Shown: one piece after another, positions 9,308 to 18,697 of the stretch
Numbering within the stretch: the stretch's first letter is position 1
Layout: each line of letters begins with the position of its first letter
NCBI GenBank assembly: GCA_030835125.1
Contig: JAUQWM010000040.1
Location: 62,001 to 126,000 of the forward strand
Length of the DNA: 64,000 nucleotides
From: Gemmatimonadaceae bacterium
GTDB taxonomy: Bacteria; Gemmatimonadota; Gemmatimonadetes; Gemmatimonadales; Gemmatimonadaceae
Direction of reading: 5' to 3'
Notes under the pieces: generated by a model
Database searches by the model: none
What the model was told of the DNA's origin: nothing
What the model saw: only the letters and a program-made list of their open reading frames with translations
Program-made: the position numbers and the translations under genes

Positions 9308-10318
9308 ATGTTCTGCCCGAACTGCGGTACCTGGAATCGCGCCCGCGCGGTGAAGTGTCTCCGATGCAAGGAAGACCTTCCCGAGCTTCGCGACGTGCCG
9401 CGCGAACCGCCCGACCCGGAGATCTCGCTCGTCCGCAAGGCGACCGGCGGCCGGTATCGCATCCTCCGCCGCCTCGGAAGCGGTGGCATGGCCCACGTCT
9501 ACTACGGACTCCACGCGGTCCTCGAGCGCCCGCTCGTGGTGAAGGTGCTGCACCAGCACCTGGCGCGCGACCCGGAGATGCGCGAACGGTTCCGTCGCGA
9601 GGCCGAGGCCGCGAGCCAGCTCGTGCACCCGCACATCTGCGCGATCGTCGACTACGGCGCCCTCGGCGACACGGTCTACCTCGTGATGCCACACCTCGCC
9701 GGCGGGTCGCTGGCCGACCTCCTCGGTCGCGATCGCACGGTGCCCGGGCACTCGGGCGCGGCGATCTGCGGACAGGTGGCCACCGCGCTGGACTACGCGC
9801 ATCGGCGCGGCATCATCCATCGCGACGTGAAGCCCGACAACGTCCTCTTCGACGAGGACGGCCACGCCGTCATCACCGACTTCGGCATCGCGACCGCGCG
9901 CTTCCACGGCCGCCTGACGAAGACCGGGCGCGCGATGGGCACGCCGCATTACATGTCCCCCGAGCAGGCGATGGGCCGGATGGTGGACGGCCGCAGCGAC
10001 CTCTACGCCGTCGGCGTCATGCTCTACGAGATGCTCGTCGGGTTCCCGCCGTTCGACGGCGCCGACTCCTACTCGGTCGGCTACAAGCAGGTCCACGAGA
10101 CCGCGGTGTCCCCGGACCAGGTCGACTCGCGCGTGGCCCCGGAGCTGGCGGCGATCGTCATGAAGTGCCTGGCCAAGGCCGCCGACGAACGGTACCAGAC
10201 CGGCTTCCAGCTGGCCGACGCGCTGCAGCAGTTCCTCGCCTCCGCCGCCTCCTCGGACGACACCCGCCTGGCCTTCTACGCGCGCCACACCGGCGCGACG
10301 GCGGCCAGCTCCTCCTGA
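9308..10318 (+). CDS. Ser/Thr protein kinase with N-terminal zinc ribbon
   Basis: 336 residues. The N-terminus is a short zinc ribbon (CPNC at 3-6, CLRC at 17-20). The kinase domain starts near residue 48 with the glycine loop GSGGMAHVYYG, the VVKV lysine, the HRDVKPDN catalytic loop, DFG (TDFGIAT) and a MSPEQ motif, and is complete to the C-terminus near residue 310. There is no membrane segment, unlike many PknB-type kinases, so it is cytosolic. It could act with the PP2C and FHA proteins encoded 8 kb downstream, but there is no operon link. Confidence 0.94.
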   Translation: MFCPNCGTWNRARAVKCLRCKEDLPELRDVPREPPDPEISLVRKATGGRYRILRRLGSGGMAHVYYGLHAVLERPLVVKVLHQHLARDPEMRERFRREAEAASQLVHPHICAIVDYGALGDTVYLVMPHLAGGSLADLLGRDRTVPGHSGAAICGQVATALDYAHRRGIIHRDVKPDNVLFDEDGHAVITDFGIATARFHGRLTKTGRAMGTPHYMSPEQAMGRMVDGRSDLYAVGVMLYEMLVGFPPFDGADSYSVGYKQVHETAVSPDQVDSRVAPELAAIVMKCLAKAADERYQTGFQLADALQQFLASAASSDDTRLAFYARHTGATAASSS

Positions 10319-10356
10319 GGCCCGCACCGGCACGCCTCACGGGTTAGGATTGACCC

Positions 10357-12609
10357 GTGCCCCGTGCCGCCGTGTCCGTCGCGCTCCCCGTCCCGCTGCA
10401 CGGGACGTACACCTACCGCGTCGACGAGCAGCACGCGGAGCGCGTGGAGCCGGGGTCGCGCGTGGTCGTCCCCGTTCGAGGCCGCCGGGTCGTCGGCGTC
10501 GTCACCGCGGGCGACCCGGTCCTGGACCCCGGGCGCGAATACCGCGTGGTGCTCGAGGCGCCTGACGACAGCCCGTCGTTCACCCCGGCGCTGATGGCGA
10601 CGTGCCGCTGGATCGCGGAGTACTACGCGACACCGCTGGGGCTGGTCTTTCGCGCCGCGTTGCCGGCGCTCCTGACGGGTCCCGGCAAGGCCTCGCCGGC
10701 GCCGCGCACCAGGCGGGTGGCCTCGCTGGCGACCCCGTTGGCGACGCTCGTCGAGCGCGACACCGTGTTCAAGCGCGCGCCGAAGCAGCGGGTGGCCTGG
10801 GAGCTGCTGGAGTCGCTCGGTGGCCGCGTTCCCATCGAGCACCTGGAGCACCAGCTGGGCGTGTCCTCGTCGGTGATCACCGCCCTCGCCAGGCGCGGCC
10901 TGGTGACGATCGAGCGCGAGGTCACGATGCGCGACGCGTTCGCGCGCCGCCCGCGCAAGCCGTCGGTCGAGTTGCAGCCCACCCCGGCGCAGCAGTCGAC
11001 CATCGACGCGCTCACGTCCGGGGCTCCGGGCACGGTCTTCCTGCTGCACGGCGTCACCGGGAGCGGCAAGACCCTTGTCTACATCGAGACGCTGCGACGG
11101 ATCGTGATGGAGCAGGGGCGCAGCGCGATCGTCCTCGTGCCCGAGATCGCGCTCACGCCGCAGACGGTCGATCGCTTCCGTGCCGCCTTCGGGAACCAGG
11201 TGGCCGTGCTGCATTCGGCGCTTTCGGACGGCGAGCGCCTCGATGCCTGGCGCGCGATTCACTCGGGTGAACGTCGCATCGTGGTGGGCGCGCGATCGGC
11301 CGTGTTCGCGCCGTTGACGAACGTCGGCGCGATCATCGTCGACGAGGAGCACGAGGCGAGCTACAAGCAGGGAGAGACGCCGCGCTATCACGCGCGGGAC
11401 GTCGCGGTGATGCGAGCCCGGGCCGAGGGCGCCATCACCGTCCTCGGCTCCGCGACGCCGTCGCTCGAGAGCTGGGCGAACGCCCAGCGTGGCGCGTACC
11501 ACCTGCTCAACCTTCCCGATCGTGTCGGCGGCGGCGCGCTGCCGCGCGTCCAGGTCGTGGACCTGCGGGGGCGGAAGCCGGCGGACCTCGCCAGCCCGTT
11601 CCGCCGGGTCTTCAGCGAGCCGCTGGAGACCGCGCTCCACGAGACCATCGCGCGTGGCGAGCAGGCCATCCTCCTCCTGAACCGCCGTGGCTTTTCGGCG
11701 TTCGTCCAGTGCGGCGAGTGTGGCGACATCGCCGCGTGCCCGAACTGCTCGATCTCGCTCACGGTGCATCGTGCCCCGGAGCGGATGACGTGTCACTACT
11801 GCGGGCACTCCGAACCGATCCGCGTCGCCTGCATCAAGTGCGGTGGCGCGACGGTGCGTGAACGCGGCCTGGGCACGCAGCAGGTCGAGCGCCTGCTGCT
11901 CGACCACCTCCCCTCGGCCCGCGTGGCGCGGATGGACGTGGATACGACGTCGGCCCGATGGGCGCACGCCGACATCCTGGACCGCGTCGCGCGGCGTGAG
12001 GTGGACATCCTCCTTGGCACCCAGATGATCGCCAAGGGACTCGATTTCCCCAACGTGACGCTGGTGGGGGTCATCGACGCCGACGTCGGCATGAGCCTCC
12101 CCGACTTCCGCGCCGCCGAACGGTCATTCCAGTTGATGGCCCAGGTCGCGGGGCGCGCCGGTCGCGGGCCGAAGGGCGGCCATGTCTACATCCAGACGCG
12201 GCTCCCCGATCATCACGCCGTGCGCGCTGCCGTGGAGCACGACTTCCGCGCGTTCGTCAGGCAGGAGATGCTGGACCGGGAGTTCCCGCCGTACCCGCCC
12301 ACGGTGCGCCTGGCGAACATCGTGTTCAGCGCGACCGATGAGCCGGAAACGGCAGCCACCGCGGAGCGCGGCGCCTCCTTCCTGAAGGGGCTGATCGAGG
12401 GCAGGAAGGTGGAGGGCATTCACGTGATTGGCCCGGCACCGTGTCCGATCGATCGCATCAAGAACCGGTTCCGGTGGCACTTGCTCATCCGGTCGGTGAA
12501 CTCCGGGCGGCTGACGAGGGTCCTGGGGTACCTCGCGACCCACTTCGATCCCGAGAGCAGGTTCGACATGCGCCTGGTGATCGATCGCGATCCCGTCACG
12601 CTGCTTTGA
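10357..12609 (+). CDS. priA: Primosomal protein N' (replication restart helicase PriA)
   Basis: 750 residues from GTG 10357. PriA binds stalled forks and reloads the replicative helicase. Features seen: N-terminal DNA-binding domain with PVPLHGTYTYRV, helicase Walker A (GVTGSGKT) near residue 230, Walker B with DEEHE, and two zinc clusters (CGECGD, CPNC, CHYCGH, CIKCGG) at about residues 452-498. These are followed by the C-terminal helicase motifs (GTQMIAKGLDFPNV, VAGRAGRG). It is full length and no truncation was seen. Confidence 0.97.
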   Translation: MPRAAVSVALPVPLHGTYTYRVDEQHAERVEPGSRVVVPVRGRRVVGVVTAGDPVLDPGREYRVVLEAPDDSPSFTPALMATCRWIAEYYATPLGLVFRAALPALLTGPGKASPAPRTRRVASLATPLATLVERDTVFKRAPKQRVAWELLESLGGRVPIEHLEHQLGVSSSVITALARRGLVTIEREVTMRDAFARRPRKPSVELQPTPAQQSTIDALTSGAPGTVFLLHGVTGSGKTLVYIETLRRIVMEQGRSAIVLVPEIALTPQTVDRFRAAFGNQVAVLHSALSDGERLDAWRAIHSGERRIVVGARSAVFAPLTNVGAIIVDEEHEASYKQGETPRYHARDVAVMRARAEGAITVLGSATPSLESWANAQRGAYHLLNLPDRVGGGALPRVQVVDLRGRKPADLASPFRRVFSEPLETALHETIARGEQAILLLNRRGFSAFVQCGECGDIAACPNCSISLTVHRAPERMTCHYCGHSEPIRVACIKCGGATVRERGLGTQQVERLLLDHLPSARVARMDVDTTSARWAHADILDRVARREVDILLGTQMIAKGLDFPNVTLVGVIDADVGMSLPDFRAAERSFQLMAQVAGRAGRGPKGGHVYIQTRLPDHHAVRAAVEHDFRAFVRQEMLDREFPPYPPTVRLANIVFSATDEPETAATAERGASFLKGLIEGRKVEGIHVIGPAPCPIDRIKNRFRWHLLIRSVNSGRLTRVLGYLATHFDPESRFDMRLVIDRDPVTLL

Positions 12610-12738
12610 CGCCGGGATGGACCATGGATTTCGTGTCGTCCGTGTTCGCTTGATCCGACCGTATCGTTAAGTTTGTACGACGGCCCCATTGCCCCGGCGG
12701 TTGGGCTTCTCCTCCGTGTCGCAAGGCTCAAGTCCAGA

Positions 12739-13212
12739 ATGACGGAATCTCAGCATCGCTTCCTGAAGGAGATCGCCGATCGCGCCGTCACCGGCCGCAT
12801 CGCCGAGGTACGACTGTATCCCACGGTCCGGGTCGGGCAGGTCGAATCGGGCGTAGCCATCGTCGCGCTCGAGGTGGCCGATGTGGTGACCCCGATCGAT
12901 CCGGACGCTGACCAGGTCACCGTGCCCGACCGGGAATCCGTCCTGGCCCCTGTCGCCGATGCCGAGGGTGTCGTCACCGACCACCCGCGCCTGTCCATCC
13001 TCACCGCGCATTTCCGGCATACCGTGAAGGGCCCTGACCGCGGGAAGTGGGAGTTCGCCATGGTCCACGATGCGGATGCCCCGATCGAGACGATTGAAAG
13101 CGTGGTGCGCGGTGTTGCCCGCCGCGCGGGTGAGGATGGCGAGCCCGAACTGCTCCCGGCCGACGCCTTTCAGCGGGCTCTCTCCGAGCCGTGGTGGACC
13201 ACGACGACGTAG
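12739..13212 (+). CDS. Hypothetical protein upstream of the Fur-family gene
   Basis: 157 residues from ATG 12739; the frame is open upstream to 12673 but that stretch looks like leader. No family recognised. It is an acidic, soluble alpha/beta protein with no signal peptide or membrane segment. Its 3' end overlaps the fur-like gene by 22 bases, so the two are translated together. A TTGATC box near 12650 is the only promoter-like element in the upstream gap. Confidence 0.7.
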   Translation: MTESQHRFLKEIADRAVTGRIAEVRLYPTVRVGQVESGVAIVALEVADVVTPIDPDADQVTVPDRESVLAPVADAEGVVTDHPRLSILTAHFRHTVKGPDRGKWEFAMVHDADAPIETIESVVRGVARRAGEDGEPELLPADAFQRALSEPWWTTTT

Positions 13213-13643
13213 TCGAGGCGTTCCAGGCGTACCTCCGCGACCACAACCTGCCGGTCACCAGGCAGCGCCTGGAGATCGCGAAGGTGCTGCTGGCATCGGC
13301 GCGTCACCTTTCGGTCGAGGAACTGACTGAGGAACTGCGCCGTCGAGGGCAGGCCGTTGGCCTGGCAACCGTCTATCGCACGATCGAGCTGCTCGTGCGG
13401 AGCGGCCTGGTGGTCGTGCGCGATTTCGAAGAGGGCTTCAAGCGCTTCGAGCCGGCGCGCGACATCCCGCACCACGAGCACCTGCTGTGCACCGTGTGCG
13501 GCACCGTGACCGAGTTTCGCGATGAGCGGCTGGAGCGCACCACAACCCTGCTGGCTGAGGCGCACGGGTACTTGCGCCAGCGGCACCGGCTCGTGATCTA
13601 CGGAGTCTGTGCGGCGTGCCGCACCGGCACGACACCTTCCTGA
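13191..13643 (+). CDS. Fur-family metal-responsive transcriptional regulator
   Basis: 150 residues from GTG 13191. The N-terminal winged helix (TRQRLEIAKVLL and VGLATVYRTIELLVRSGLV) precedes the metal-sensing dimerisation half, which has HHEHLLCTVCG (regulatory His and the first structural CxxC) and a second CAAC near the end. Ferric uptake regulator, zinc (Zur) or peroxide (PerR) subtype cannot be fixed from the sequence. It is followed after 12 bases by ccdA, which hints at redox or metal control of that gene. Confidence 0.92.
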   Translation: MVDHDDVVEAFQAYLRDHNLPVTRQRLEIAKVLLASARHLSVEELTEELRRRGQAVGLATVYRTIELLVRSGLVVVRDFEEGFKRFEPARDIPHHEHLLCTVCGTVTEFRDERLERTTTLLAEAHGYLRQRHRLVIYGVCAACRTGTTPS

Positions 13644-13655
13644 TCGGGACGATTC

Positions 13656-14381
13656 ATGGAAACGCCGACGTTCGGGGTCCTCATCGCGTTCAGCGCCGGG
13701 CTGCTGTCCTTCCTGTCGCCCTGCGTGCTGCCCCTGATCCCGAGCTACGTCACCTTCATCACCGGGCTCTCGCTGGACGACGTGCAGACTGCGCGCCGCA
13801 CCGCGCTCATTCACGGGGTGCTGTTCGTCCTCGGGTTCACGCTCATCTTCCTGGCGCTCGGCGCCGGCGCGACGGTGCTCGGGCGCACGTTGCTCCAGCA
13901 TCGCGACTGGATCAGCCGGATCGGCGGCGCGATCATCATCGTCTTCGGCCTCTACCTGCTGGGCATCCTCAACATCGGCTTCCTGTCGCGGGAGGCGCGA
14001 TTCCACGTCGCTGACAAGCCGGTCGGTTACTTCGGGACCGTGTTCGTGGGTATCGCCTTCGGGGCCGGCTGGACTCCGTGCCTGGGTCCCATCCTCGGCT
14101 CGATCCTCCTCTATACGTCCAGCCAGGCGGATTTCGCGCGAGGCATGTGGCTGCTGCTGGCGTACTCGATGGGCCTGGCGGTTCCGTTCCTGCTGTCCGC
14201 GATCGCGATCGAGCGGTTCTCGGCGTTCTTCCAACGGATGAAACGCCAGATGGTCTGGGTTTCCCGCGTATCAGGGATCGTCCTCGTGATTATCGGGGTG
14301 CTCATGGTGACGAACTACTTCACCATCCTCGCAAGTTACCTGCAGGGCCTGACCCCCGAGTTCCTGCGCGAGCGTATCTGA
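13656..14381 (+). CDS. ccdA: Cytochrome c biogenesis / thiol transfer membrane protein CcdA
   Basis: 241 residues with six predicted membrane helices. It passes reducing equivalents from cytoplasmic thioredoxin to periplasmic thiol proteins. The two essential cysteines lie in the family motifs LSPCVLPLIPSY (helix 1) and GWTPCLGPILG (helix 4). Length matches the short CcdA type rather than DsbD, since no periplasmic domains are fused. It is probably in one operon with the Fur-like gene. Confidence 0.93.
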   Translation: METPTFGVLIAFSAGLLSFLSPCVLPLIPSYVTFITGLSLDDVQTARRTALIHGVLFVLGFTLIFLALGAGATVLGRTLLQHRDWISRIGGAIIIVFGLYLLGILNIGFLSREARFHVADKPVGYFGTVFVGIAFGAGWTPCLGPILGSILLYTSSQADFARGMWLLLAYSMGLAVPFLLSAIAIERFSAFFQRMKRQMVWVSRVSGIVLVIIGVLMVTNYFTILASYLQGLTPEFLRERI

Positions 14382-14415
14382 GCCCTGCGCAGTCGAGTCC
14401 GGTGTCACGTGACGC

Positions 14416-14437
14416 ACGTCCCCCTTCAAGGGGACGT
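14416..14437 (+). terminator. Hairpin after ccdA
   Basis: A perfect 8-bp stem ACGTCCCC/GGGGACGT with a 6-base loop lies 35 bases after the ccdA stop. It is followed by a G-run rather than a T-run, so it may be a weak or factor-dependent terminator, or a processing stem. Confidence 0.45.
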
Positions 14438-14502
14438 GGGGGGGGCATATTTCGAGCCGTGGTGTAGACAATCACATCATTTCCCCATTCGAGGATCCAC
14501 CA

Positions 14503-15321
14503 ATGAAAGTCATGGACTTTCGTGCCTTCGCCCCGATCGCCTTCGCGGCCGTCTTTGCGGCCTGCGCCGGGCGTGACGAAGAACCGGCGGCGACCGATAC
14601 GGCGTCCCGCGACCTTGCCATTCCGGCCGATACCGCCGTGCAGCCGCAATTGAAGGACGTCCCGGCGGCACCGCCGCCGAAGACGTCGCGGCCGAAATCG
14701 ACTCCTCCGCGCGAACCGGCGCAGAAGGACGTCCCGCCGCCTGCCCCGACACCGGCCCCGACGCCGGCGCCCGTGGCACAACCGCGCACTGGTGAGATCC
14801 CGACCGGGACCACGCTGACCCTGGCGTCGGCGAGCAAGGTCTGCACGAACACGAACAAGGTCGGCGACCGCTTCAACGCCACGCTGTCCCAGGCGGTCGA
14901 CGGCTCGAACGGCGCCTCGCTTCCCGTCGGGAGCACGGTGTCCATCGAACTGACCCAGCTCACCCGCAGCGAGAACTCGAAAGGGAATATCGTGATGGGC
15001 TTCCGGGTCGTGTCCGTGACGGTGGAGGGGCGGACGTACGACGCGACCGCCGAGGTCGTGAGTGCGTCGATCGACCGCGTGCGATCACAGAACACCGGCG
15101 ATGACGCCAAGAAGGTCGCAGGCGGCGCCGCTGCCGGTGCCATCATCGGGCAGATCCTCGGTCGCGATCGCAAGGGCACGCTGATTGGCGCCGCGGCGGG
15201 CGCGGCGGCGGGCGCCGCGGCGGCAGCGGCCTCCTCCGACTATGAAGGGTGCGTGAACGTCGGCGCCCCGGTCACGGTCAAGTTGACCGGACCGCTGACG
15301 ATCCAGGTCGCGGCGAACTAG
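14503..15321 (+). CDS. Lipoprotein with proline-rich linker and glycine zipper
   Basis: 272 residues. A signal peptide ends in a lipobox-like AFAAC at about residues 17-21. A proline/alanine-rich linker (about 50-90) is followed by a beta-rich domain (TGTTLTLASASKVCTNTNKVGDRF) and then a glycine-zipper segment near 205-245 (GAAAGAIIGQILGR and GAAAGAAAGAAAA). Glycine-zipper lipoproteins of this kind are outer-membrane or envelope-associated. No enzymatic motif was seen. A strong intrinsic terminator follows, so it is probably transcribed alone. Confidence 0.8.
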   Translation: MKVMDFRAFAPIAFAAVFAACAGRDEEPAATDTASRDLAIPADTAVQPQLKDVPAAPPPKTSRPKSTPPREPAQKDVPPPAPTPAPTPAPVAQPRTGEIPTGTTLTLASASKVCTNTNKVGDRFNATLSQAVDGSNGASLPVGSTVSIELTQLTRSENSKGNIVMGFRVVSVTVEGRTYDATAEVVSASIDRVRSQNTGDDAKKVAGGAAAGAIIGQILGRDRKGTLIGAAAGAAAGAAAAAASSDYEGCVNVGAPVTVKLTGPLTIQVAAN

Positions 15322-15344
15322 TCGAGCGACATTCGGTACGGAGA

Positions 15345-15372
15345 GGGCCGGGCAGGTCGCCCGGCCCTTTTT
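15345..15372 (+). terminator. Rho-independent terminator of the glycine-zipper lipoprotein gene
   Basis: A perfect 9-bp stem GGGCCGGGC / GCCCGGCCC with a 5-base loop AGGTC is followed directly by TTTTT. It starts 24 bases after the stop codon. This is the cleanest intrinsic terminator in the window. Confidence 0.95.
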
Positions 15373-15442
15373 GCGTGCGGCGCTTGTAGCCGTGTGCGAG
15401 CTTTCCCTATCTTGGCGCGGCGCCGACCCCCAGCCCATCCGC

Positions 15443-16342
15443 ATGCCCCTCGATTCGCGCATCACGGAACACCGGAATCCCCGGACGACGCGGATCGACC
15501 TCGCGACCCCCGACGAAATCGTCGACCTGATGAGTGCCGAAGACCGCTCGGTCGCCGACGCGGTTGCCTCGCAGCGCTCCGAGATCGGTCGCGCGATCGG
15601 CCTGGTGGAGGACACGTTCCGCGAGCGAGGCCGGTTGTTCTACGTTGGCGCGGGGACGTCGGGCCGGCTCGGCATCCTCGATGCCAGCGAGTGCCCTCCG
15701 ACGTTCGGGACCGACCCAGCGATGGTGCAGGGCATCATCGCCGGCGGGACACCCGCGGTCTTTCGTTCGCAGGAAGGCGCCGAGGACAATCCTGACGGCG
15801 GCGCAGCGGCGATCGACGAGCGCGACGTGGGGGACAAGGACTGCGTGGTGGGAATTGCCGCCTCGGGAACGACGCCCTTCGTTCACGGCGCCCTCCTTCG
15901 TGCCCGGGAGCGTGGCGCCCGCACGATCGTGGTGGCGTGCACCCCCGTCCCGGTCGGCATCACGCGGCTGGTGGACGTGGCCATCGTCGCGGTGACGGGT
16001 CCCGAGGTCGTGACCGGCTCGACGCGCCTCAAGGCCGGCACCGCCACCAAGATGATCCTCAACATGCTGACGACGGGCGCGCTGATCCGGATCGGGAAGA
16101 CCTGGGGAAACCTGATGGTCGATCTGCAGGTGACCAACCAGAAGCTCAAGGACCGCGGGGAGCGAATCCTCATCGAGACCTGCGGCGTCACGCGTGATGC
16201 CGCGCAGGAGCTGTTGGCGTCGGCGGGTGGAAGCGTGAAGGTCGCGATCGTCATGCACCGTGCTTCCGTGGGTCGTGACGAGGCGGCAAAACGGATCGCC
16301 GAAGCGGGGGGACTGATCCGCCGCGTGATCGGGGATCCGTGA
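15443..16342 (+). CDS. murQ: N-acetylmuramic acid 6-phosphate etherase
   Basis: 299 residues from ATG 15443. MurQ cleaves the lactyl ether of MurNAc-6-phosphate to give GlcNAc-6-phosphate and D-lactate during cell-wall recycling. It has the SIS-domain sugar-phosphate site (YVGAGTSGRLGILDASECPPTF, quoted in part: VGAGTSGRLGILDASE) near residues 65-82 and the GIAASGTTPF loop. Length is standard for the family. Its stop overlaps the start of anmK, which supplies MurNAc-6-phosphate. Confidence 0.97.
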   Translation: MPLDSRITEHRNPRTTRIDLATPDEIVDLMSAEDRSVADAVASQRSEIGRAIGLVEDTFRERGRLFYVGAGTSGRLGILDASECPPTFGTDPAMVQGIIAGGTPAVFRSQEGAEDNPDGGAAAIDERDVGDKDCVVGIAASGTTPFVHGALLRARERGARTIVVACTPVPVGITRLVDVAIVAVTGPEVVTGSTRLKAGTATKMILNMLTTGALIRIGKTWGNLMVDLQVTNQKLKDRGERILIETCGVTRDAAQELLASAGGSVKVAIVMHRASVGRDEAAKRIAEAGGLIRRVIGDP

Positions 16343-17556
16343 TGGCCGGGACGGGGTCCGGGGGACGGGAGGCGGGCGGAGGGAGCGCACCCGACAAGGT
16401 CGCTCCCGTCGCTGGCCCCACGTCGTCCGTCATCGTTGGCCTCATGTCCGGCACTTCGCTCGACGGCATTTCCGCCGCCGTGGTGCGCTTCGGCGACGAG
16501 GGCGCGGAGCTGCTCGCCTTCCTCCAGGTTCCCTACAGCGCCGCCCAGCGCGACCGGCTCGCCGCCGCGCTCGCCGGCGTGGCGCCTGACGAGTACTGCC
16601 GCCTCGACTTCGACCTCGGCGGCTGGCTGGCCGACGCGGCGGTGGCGGTCATCGCCGAAGCGGGCGTGTCCCGCGACGAGATCGCCGCCATCGCGTCGCA
16701 CGGCCAGACCGTGTGGCACGTGCCGGGGCATTCGACCTGGCAGTTCGGCGAGGCCGCGATGATCGCCGAGCGAACCGGGATCGACGTGATCTCGGATTTC
16801 CGGGTGCGGGACGTGGCGGCGGGAGGGCAGGGGGCACCGCTGGTGCCGATTGCCGACGCGATGCTGTTCTCGCATCCCACCGCATGGCGCGCGCTGCAGA
16901 ACCTGGGCGGCATCGGCAACATCACCATCGTACCGCCGGGCGGCGACCTTGCCGGCGTCCGCGCCTTCGACACCGGGCCCGGTGTCGTCGTGATCGATGC
17001 GGTGACGCGTCTCGTGTCAGGACAGCGTTACGACGACGGCGGCCGTCTCGCGCGCGCAGGCACGGCCATCGACGCGGCGGTCACCGAAGCCCTGTCGGAA
17101 CGGTACTTCGCGGCCCCCCCGCCCAAGTCCACCGGCCGTGAGCTGTTCTCGCCCGACTGGATCGACCGGTTCATCGCCCTGTGTCGGCGATACCGCCCTG
17201 AGGCGACCGCGCCGGACCTCGTGGCGTCGGCCGTGTCGCTGACGGCGCGCAGCGTCGCTGACGCGTTCCAACGCTTCATTCCGGAGCCGGTGACCGACGT
17301 GCTCATCTCGGGCGGCGGCGCCGAGAACCCGGCGTTGGCCGAGGTCCTGGCCCGGGTGTTGGCGCCGGTTACGGTTCGCCGCTTCTCCGAGGTGTACTTT
17401 GACGGCGAGGCCAAGGAAGCCGTCGCGTTCGCACTGCTCGGTCGCCTCTTTCTCGAGGGACAGGCGGGGAACGTGGTGTCGGTCACCGGGGCGCGCGGGC
17501 CGCGCCTGCTGGGCAGCCTGACGCCGGCCGGCCGCGCCGTTCGTCAGGCCAGGTAG
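16342..17556 (+). CDS. anmK: Anhydro-N-acetylmuramic acid kinase
   Basis: 404 residues. It converts 1,6-anhydro-MurNAc to MurNAc-6-phosphate, the substrate of the MurQ protein encoded just upstream. Motifs: GLMSGTSLDGISAAVV (phosphate binding) at about 33-48, ASHGQTVWH and FDTGPGVVVIDA. ATG at 16342 shares its A with the murQ stop (TGATG). This start gives a 30-residue Gly/Ala-rich extension before the usual family start, so a later start is possible. The 3' end overlaps the convergent PP2C gene by 13 bases. Confidence 0.95.
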   Translation: MAGTGSGGREAGGGSAPDKVAPVAGPTSSVIVGLMSGTSLDGISAAVVRFGDEGAELLAFLQVPYSAAQRDRLAAALAGVAPDEYCRLDFDLGGWLADAAVAVIAEAGVSRDEIAAIASHGQTVWHVPGHSTWQFGEAAMIAERTGIDVISDFRVRDVAAGGQGAPLVPIADAMLFSHPTAWRALQNLGGIGNITIVPPGGDLAGVRAFDTGPGVVVIDAVTRLVSGQRYDDGGRLARAGTAIDAAVTEALSERYFAAPPPKSTGRELFSPDWIDRFIALCRRYRPEATAPDLVASAVSLTARSVADAFQRFIPEPVTDVLISGGGAENPALAEVLARVLAPVTVRRFSEVYFDGEAKEAVAFALLGRLFLEGQAGNVVSVTGARGPRLLGSLTPAGRAVRQAR

Positions 17557-18644
17557 TACCAGGCGGCGAGCAGCAGGAGCGCCACGCCGACGGCCGCGAT
17601 GATGCGGGTGTACAGTTGTCCCTTCCGGCGCCGCTCCTCACTGACGGGCTGCCGGGCGGCCGGCCAGGGTTGCGTGATGGCGTCCGGCTCCCCCGGTGCG
17701 ATGCCCTCGTCCACCGGCCCGGCGGCGGCATACTCGCGATACCCCACGGCGTCGGTCGCGCCGGCCGGCGCCAGCCCGCTTCCCTCGAAGCGTGCGGCGA
17801 TGACCGTGATGTTGTCCGGGCCGCCCTGGTCGTTGGCCATGGCGATCAGGCGGTCGCAGGCGATCGACAGGTCGAGTTCCTCGCCGACGATGCGGGCCAT
17901 GTCGTCCGGCCGCACCAGTCCGGAGAGCCCATCGCTGCAGAGCAGGAGCACGTCACCACGCCGCAGGGGCTGGACCGTCACGTCCACCTTGACGTTCGCC
18001 TCGGGCCCCAGGGCCTGGAGGATGATGTTGCGCCGCTCGCTGAGGGCCGCCTCTTCCTCGGTCAGTTCGCCGGCCTCGATCAGCTTCTGCATCAACGACT
18101 GGTCCTTGGTCAGCTGCGTCGCCGTGCCGTTGCGGATCAGGTAGGCGCGGCTGTCCCCGACCTGCAGGACATAGAGCGTATCGCGGAGCAGGGCGGCGAT
18201 GGTGGCCGTCGTTCCCATCCCCCGCAGCTCGGGCCGGTTCATCGCCTGCTGGAAGATCGACCAGTTGGCTTTCTCGGCGGCGCGCGTCATCTCGGCGACC
18301 AGCCCGGCGGGCGTCAGCGTGCCGGCGGCGGAGAGCGTTTCCCGGAGGTGGCGCAGCACCACGTCGACCGCGGTCGCCGACGCGACCTCCCCCGCGGCCG
18401 CGCCGCCCATGCCATCGGCCACCATGAAGAGCGTGGCCGTGGGATCCGCCGGCTGCTCCACCAGGCGCTCGAAGGGCAGCGGCTGGCCCTCGCTCAGGTT
18501 CACGACGATGAACGAGTCCTCGTTATGCTCGCGCGTGCGCCCGACGTCGCTCTGCGCGAACACCTGCATGACGACCGGCGCCTCGGCTCCCCGGTCAGCC
18601 CTCGACGCCCTGGGAATCACGAATTCCCCGGAGAAGGTCGTCAT
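17544..18644 (-). CDS. PP2C-family Ser/Thr protein phosphatase, membrane anchored
   Basis: 366 residues. Metal-dependent phosphatase that reverses Ser/Thr kinase signalling. Motifs in order: SDVGRTREHNED, MVADGMGGAAAGEVAS, LCSDGLSGLV and GGPDNITVIAARF, covering residues 28-270. A Pro/Ala-rich linker and one C-terminal transmembrane helix (last 22 residues) hold it to the membrane, so the catalytic domain faces the cytoplasm. The start may instead be the ATG at 18569 just before QVFAQSDVG. It follows the FHA gene with a 53-base gap and is probably co-transcribed. Confidence 0.94.
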   Translation of the reverse strand: MTTFSGEFVIPRASRADRGAEAPVVMQVFAQSDVGRTREHNEDSFIVVNLSEGQPLPFERLVEQPADPTATLFMVADGMGGAAAGEVASATAVDVVLRHLRETLSAAGTLTPAGLVAEMTRAAEKANWSIFQQAMNRPELRGMGTTATIAALLRDTLYVLQVGDSRAYLIRNGTATQLTKDQSLMQKLIEAGELTEEEAALSERRNIILQALGPEANVKVDVTVQPLRRGDVLLLCSDGLSGLVRPDDMARIVGEELDLSIACDRLIAMANDQGGPDNITVIAARFEGSGLAPAGATDAVGYREYAAAGPVDEGIAPGEPDAITQPWPAARQPVSEERRRKGQLYTRIIAAVGVALLLLAAWYYLA

Positions 18645-18697
18645 CCGTGTCGCTCAACGTGGCCGGACGGGGTCCGCCGATCCAGCCCGCGCCCGCC